A stretch of DNA of 64,000 nt from Margaritifera margaritifera (taxonomy: Eukaryota; Mollusca; Bivalvia; Unionida; Margaritiferidae): assembly GCA_029931535.1 (NCBI GenBank), contig JAQPZY010001610.1, positions 1,178,001 to 1,242,000 of the forward strand, read 5' to 3'. Positions within the stretch are counted from its first letter, which is position 1. Each line of letters opens with the position of its first letter. The position numbers and the translations under genes are program-made. Shown here piece after piece: positions 61,640 through 64,000 of the stretch. The notes beneath the pieces are model-generated. The model was not told the origin of the DNA, did not search any database, and was given only the letters and a program-made list of their open reading frames with translations.

Positions 61640-61857
61640 AGTTAGAGCTGAAACGAATAACCGAACATTCGAATCAGAATGCCTTTTGCGAATATTCGAA
61701 TAGAAAATTAGTATTCAAATATTTCTTTAGTTCCATGGCGAGCTTGGCCTCATTTTGTAAAAGAAACAAGGCGAAATGTAAACTATGCAACGCTGAATTA
61801 GTTTACAAGGGAACAACTTCAAACCTGCGAAATAACCTGAAATTCAAACTCTAATTA
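61640..61857 (+). pseudogene. hAT (ZBED-type) 5' fragment with decayed BED zinc finger
   Basis: It starts 'tagagctgaaacgaataacc', followed by palindromic ATTCGAAT-rich text typical of the terminal region of ZBED-type hAT elements. An ATG at 61735 then reads MASLASFCKRNKAKCKLCNA and ELVYKGTTSNLRNNLKFKL. The BED finger pattern C-x2-C is intact, but the two expected histidines of the H-x(3-5)-H part read Asn and Leu. The frame stops at once, so only about 220 bp of the element remain. Confidence 0.72.
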
Positions 61858-62039
61858 ATAATGTAATCATAACGTCAAAAATACCTTTGCGTATGAATCA
61901 ACCTGAGCTCCGACAATTTTGTTATCTGATATCGGACATTTGTTCCGTCCGAAGCAGTTGAACTACTTCCCTGATACCTGGTCCTGGGAGAGGTTACATT
62001 AATCAGTTGCAAAATCCACAAGACCATTTCACACCTACT

Positions 62040-63618
62040 TGCATTGCAATCTGTTTCTGATGGGGTCAATACCCGTGTATGGGTTTCATGCATTGCAATC
62101 TGTATCTGATGGGGTCAATACCCGTGTATGGGTTTCATGCATTTCAATCTGTATCTGATGGGGTCAATACCCGTGTATGGGTTTCATGCAATCTGTATCT
62201 GATGGGGTCAATACCCGTGTATGGGTTTCATGCAATCTATATCTGATGGGGTCAATACCCGTGTATGGGTTTCATGCAATCTGTATCTGGTGGGGTCAAT
62301 ACCCGTGTATGGGTTTCATGCAATCTATATCTGATGGGGTCAATACCCGTGTATGGGTTTCATGCAATCTATATCTAATGGGGTCAATACCCGTGTATGG
62401 GTTTCATGCAATCTGTATCTGGTGGGGTCAATACCCGTGTATGGGTTTCATGCATTGCAATCTGTATCTGGTGGGGTCAATACCCGTGTATGGGTTTCAT
62501 GCATTTCAATCTGTATCTGATGGGGTCAATACCCGTGTATGGGTTTCATGCAATCTGTATCTGATGGGGTCAATACCCGTGTATGGGTTTCATGCAATCT
62601 ACATCTGATGGGGTCCATACCCGTGTATGGGTTTCATGCAATCTGTATCTGGTGGGGTCAATACCCGTGTATGGGTTTCATGCAATCTATATCTGATGAG
62701 GTCAATACCCGTGTATGGGTTTCATGCAATCTGTATCTGATGGGGTCAATACCCGTGTATGGGTTTCATGCAATCTATATCTGATGGGGTCAATACCCGT
62801 GTATGGGTTTCATGCAATCTGTATCTGATGATGTCAATACCCGTGTAAGGGTTTCATGCAATCTGTATCTGATGAGGTAAATACCCGTGTATGGGTTTCA
62901 TGCAATCTGTATCTGATGATGTCAATACCCGTGTATGGGTTTCATGCATTTCAATCTATATCTGATGAGGTCAATACCCGTGTATGCTTTTCATGCAATC
63001 TGTATATGATGAGGTCAATACCCGTGTATGGGTTTCATGCATTCTGTATCTGGTGGGGTCAATATCTGTGTATGGGTTTCATGCAATCTGTATCTGATGA
63101 TGTCAATACCCGTGTATGGGTTTCATGCATTTCAATCTATATCTGATGAGGTCAATACCCGTGTATGGGTTTCATGCAATCTGTATCTGATGAGGTCAAT
63201 ATCCGTGTATGGGTTTCATGCAATCTGTATCTGATGGGGTCAATACCGTGTATGGGTTTCATGTAATGTGTATCTGATGGGGTCAATACCCGTGTATGAG
63301 TTTCATGCATTGCAATCTGTATCTGATGAGGTAAATACCCGTGTATGGGTTTCATGCAATCTGTATCTGATGGGGTCAATACCCGTGTATGGGTTTCATG
63401 CAATCTATATCTGATGGGGTCAATACCAGTGTATGGGTTTCATGCAATCTATATCTGATGAGGTCAATACCTGTGTATGGGTTTCATGCAATCTATATCT
63501 GATGGGGTCAATACCCGTGTATGGGTTTCATGCAATCTGTATCTGGTGGGGTCAATACCAGTGTATGGGTTTCATGCAATCTGTATCTGATGGGGTTAAT
63601 ACCCGTGTATGGGTTTCA
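62040..63618. repeat. 44-bp minisatellite, about 36 units
   Basis: The unit is 'caatctgtatctgatggggt' and 'caatacccgtgtatgggtttcatg'. Some units gain five bases (cattg or cattt before caatc). gatggg/gatgag/ggtggg variants mix. The ORFs of 70-143 codons here are artefacts. Confidence 0.95.
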
Positions 63619-64000
63619 GTTAAAAGAATTATTTGTCAAGTCTGAGTATGCGTTTCTTGTGGCAGAAACTCCTAATTTTCGATTTAGGCATTTTTATAGT
63701 CGGTAAAAATGTCAGTCCATTATGAAATGTCCGGTATATTGAACAAATTCTGGAGACCTGCAATCAAAAGAATCCAAATTTAATTAAATTAATTTGGCCA
63801 CATATCCGTGTGATTTTAAGAGTGAGTAAGACTTTCCAGAGAAATTTTTGAGATAATTCCCACATTTAAATGAACAGATAATCAGTTCTCTGCCCGTCTT
63901 TACCGTTCGTCTTCGGCACGAAAGGAATGTTTATGGTCGTACTGAGTTTGAAGATAAACAGTGAAAATAAAACGTACATGCATTTCATTTGATTTTTAGT
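63619..64000. other. No gene seen
   Basis: AT-rich sequence to the right edge, with no recognised element. Confidence 0.4.

Noticed and set aside
62040..63618. Promoter CpG island or start region for whirlin
   Set aside because: The sequence is a plain 44-bp array, and no CpG-rich or initiator-like region could be supported nearby.

Overview
This window is AT-rich eukaryotic DNA, not prokaryotic: there are no operons or long single-copy ORFs. It has spliced exons with GT..AG borders, tRNA-derived SINE-like copies, MITEs and many minisatellite arrays. The dispersed families (blocks around TGACCTTTGACC, and blocks around 'ataataattaccaagtttca') and the SINE types look to me like bivalve mollusc repeats. 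That organism call is an inference from familiarity and was not searched.

The only gene I can reconstruct is on the minus strand: the 5' two-thirds of a whirlin (WHRN/DFNB31-type) scaffold gene. Seven coding exons lie at 55162-54443, 40982-40770, 36265-36140, 30862-30663, 27374-27335, 20922-20713 and 7382-7302. They join without a frame error into 530 codons: harmonin-N-like domain 1, PDZ1, PDZ2, a serine-rich linker and harmonin-N-like domain 2. A 3' splice site at 55247-55248 implies an upstream non-coding exon that I could not locate. The rest of the gene, including the expected PDZ3, should lie beyond the left edge or in short exons I could not recognise.

Nearly everything else is intron or upstream DNA. 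About twenty-five tandem arrays (13 to about 145 bp units) occupy roughly 16-18 kb. The largest are 1751-2362 (36 bp), 7688-8738 (33 bp), 11311-13596 (42 bp), 23891-25912 (42 bp), 32011-34034 (40 bp), 34636-35600 (82 bp), 37915-39160 (52 bp), 44510-46085 and 47760-48550 (40 bp, one family split by a transposon), 52441-53067 (48 bp), 55975-56567 (37 bp) and 62040-63618 (44 bp). Long ORFs inside these arrays are by-products of unit lengths divisible by three.

Transposon remnants with visible ends include a TA-flanked MITE (26458-26851), a hairpin MITE (44041-44224), two TTAA-flanked piggyBac-type elements (8784-9401, 22822-23681), a 1.58-kb hAT-like element (46172-47755), a BED-finger hAT fragment (61640-61857), a DIRS-like RNase H remnant (15845-16480) and four tRNA-SINE-like copies.

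The most striking observation is at whirlin exon 6. The 45-47 bp minisatellite at 19865-20712 abuts the exon, and its repeat unit is made of the last ~24 bases of the exon plus the 5' splice site. The exon is therefore followed by about 19 diverged copies of its own donor site. One copy (donor at 20573-20574) could extend the exon by 46 codons without a stop or a phase change.
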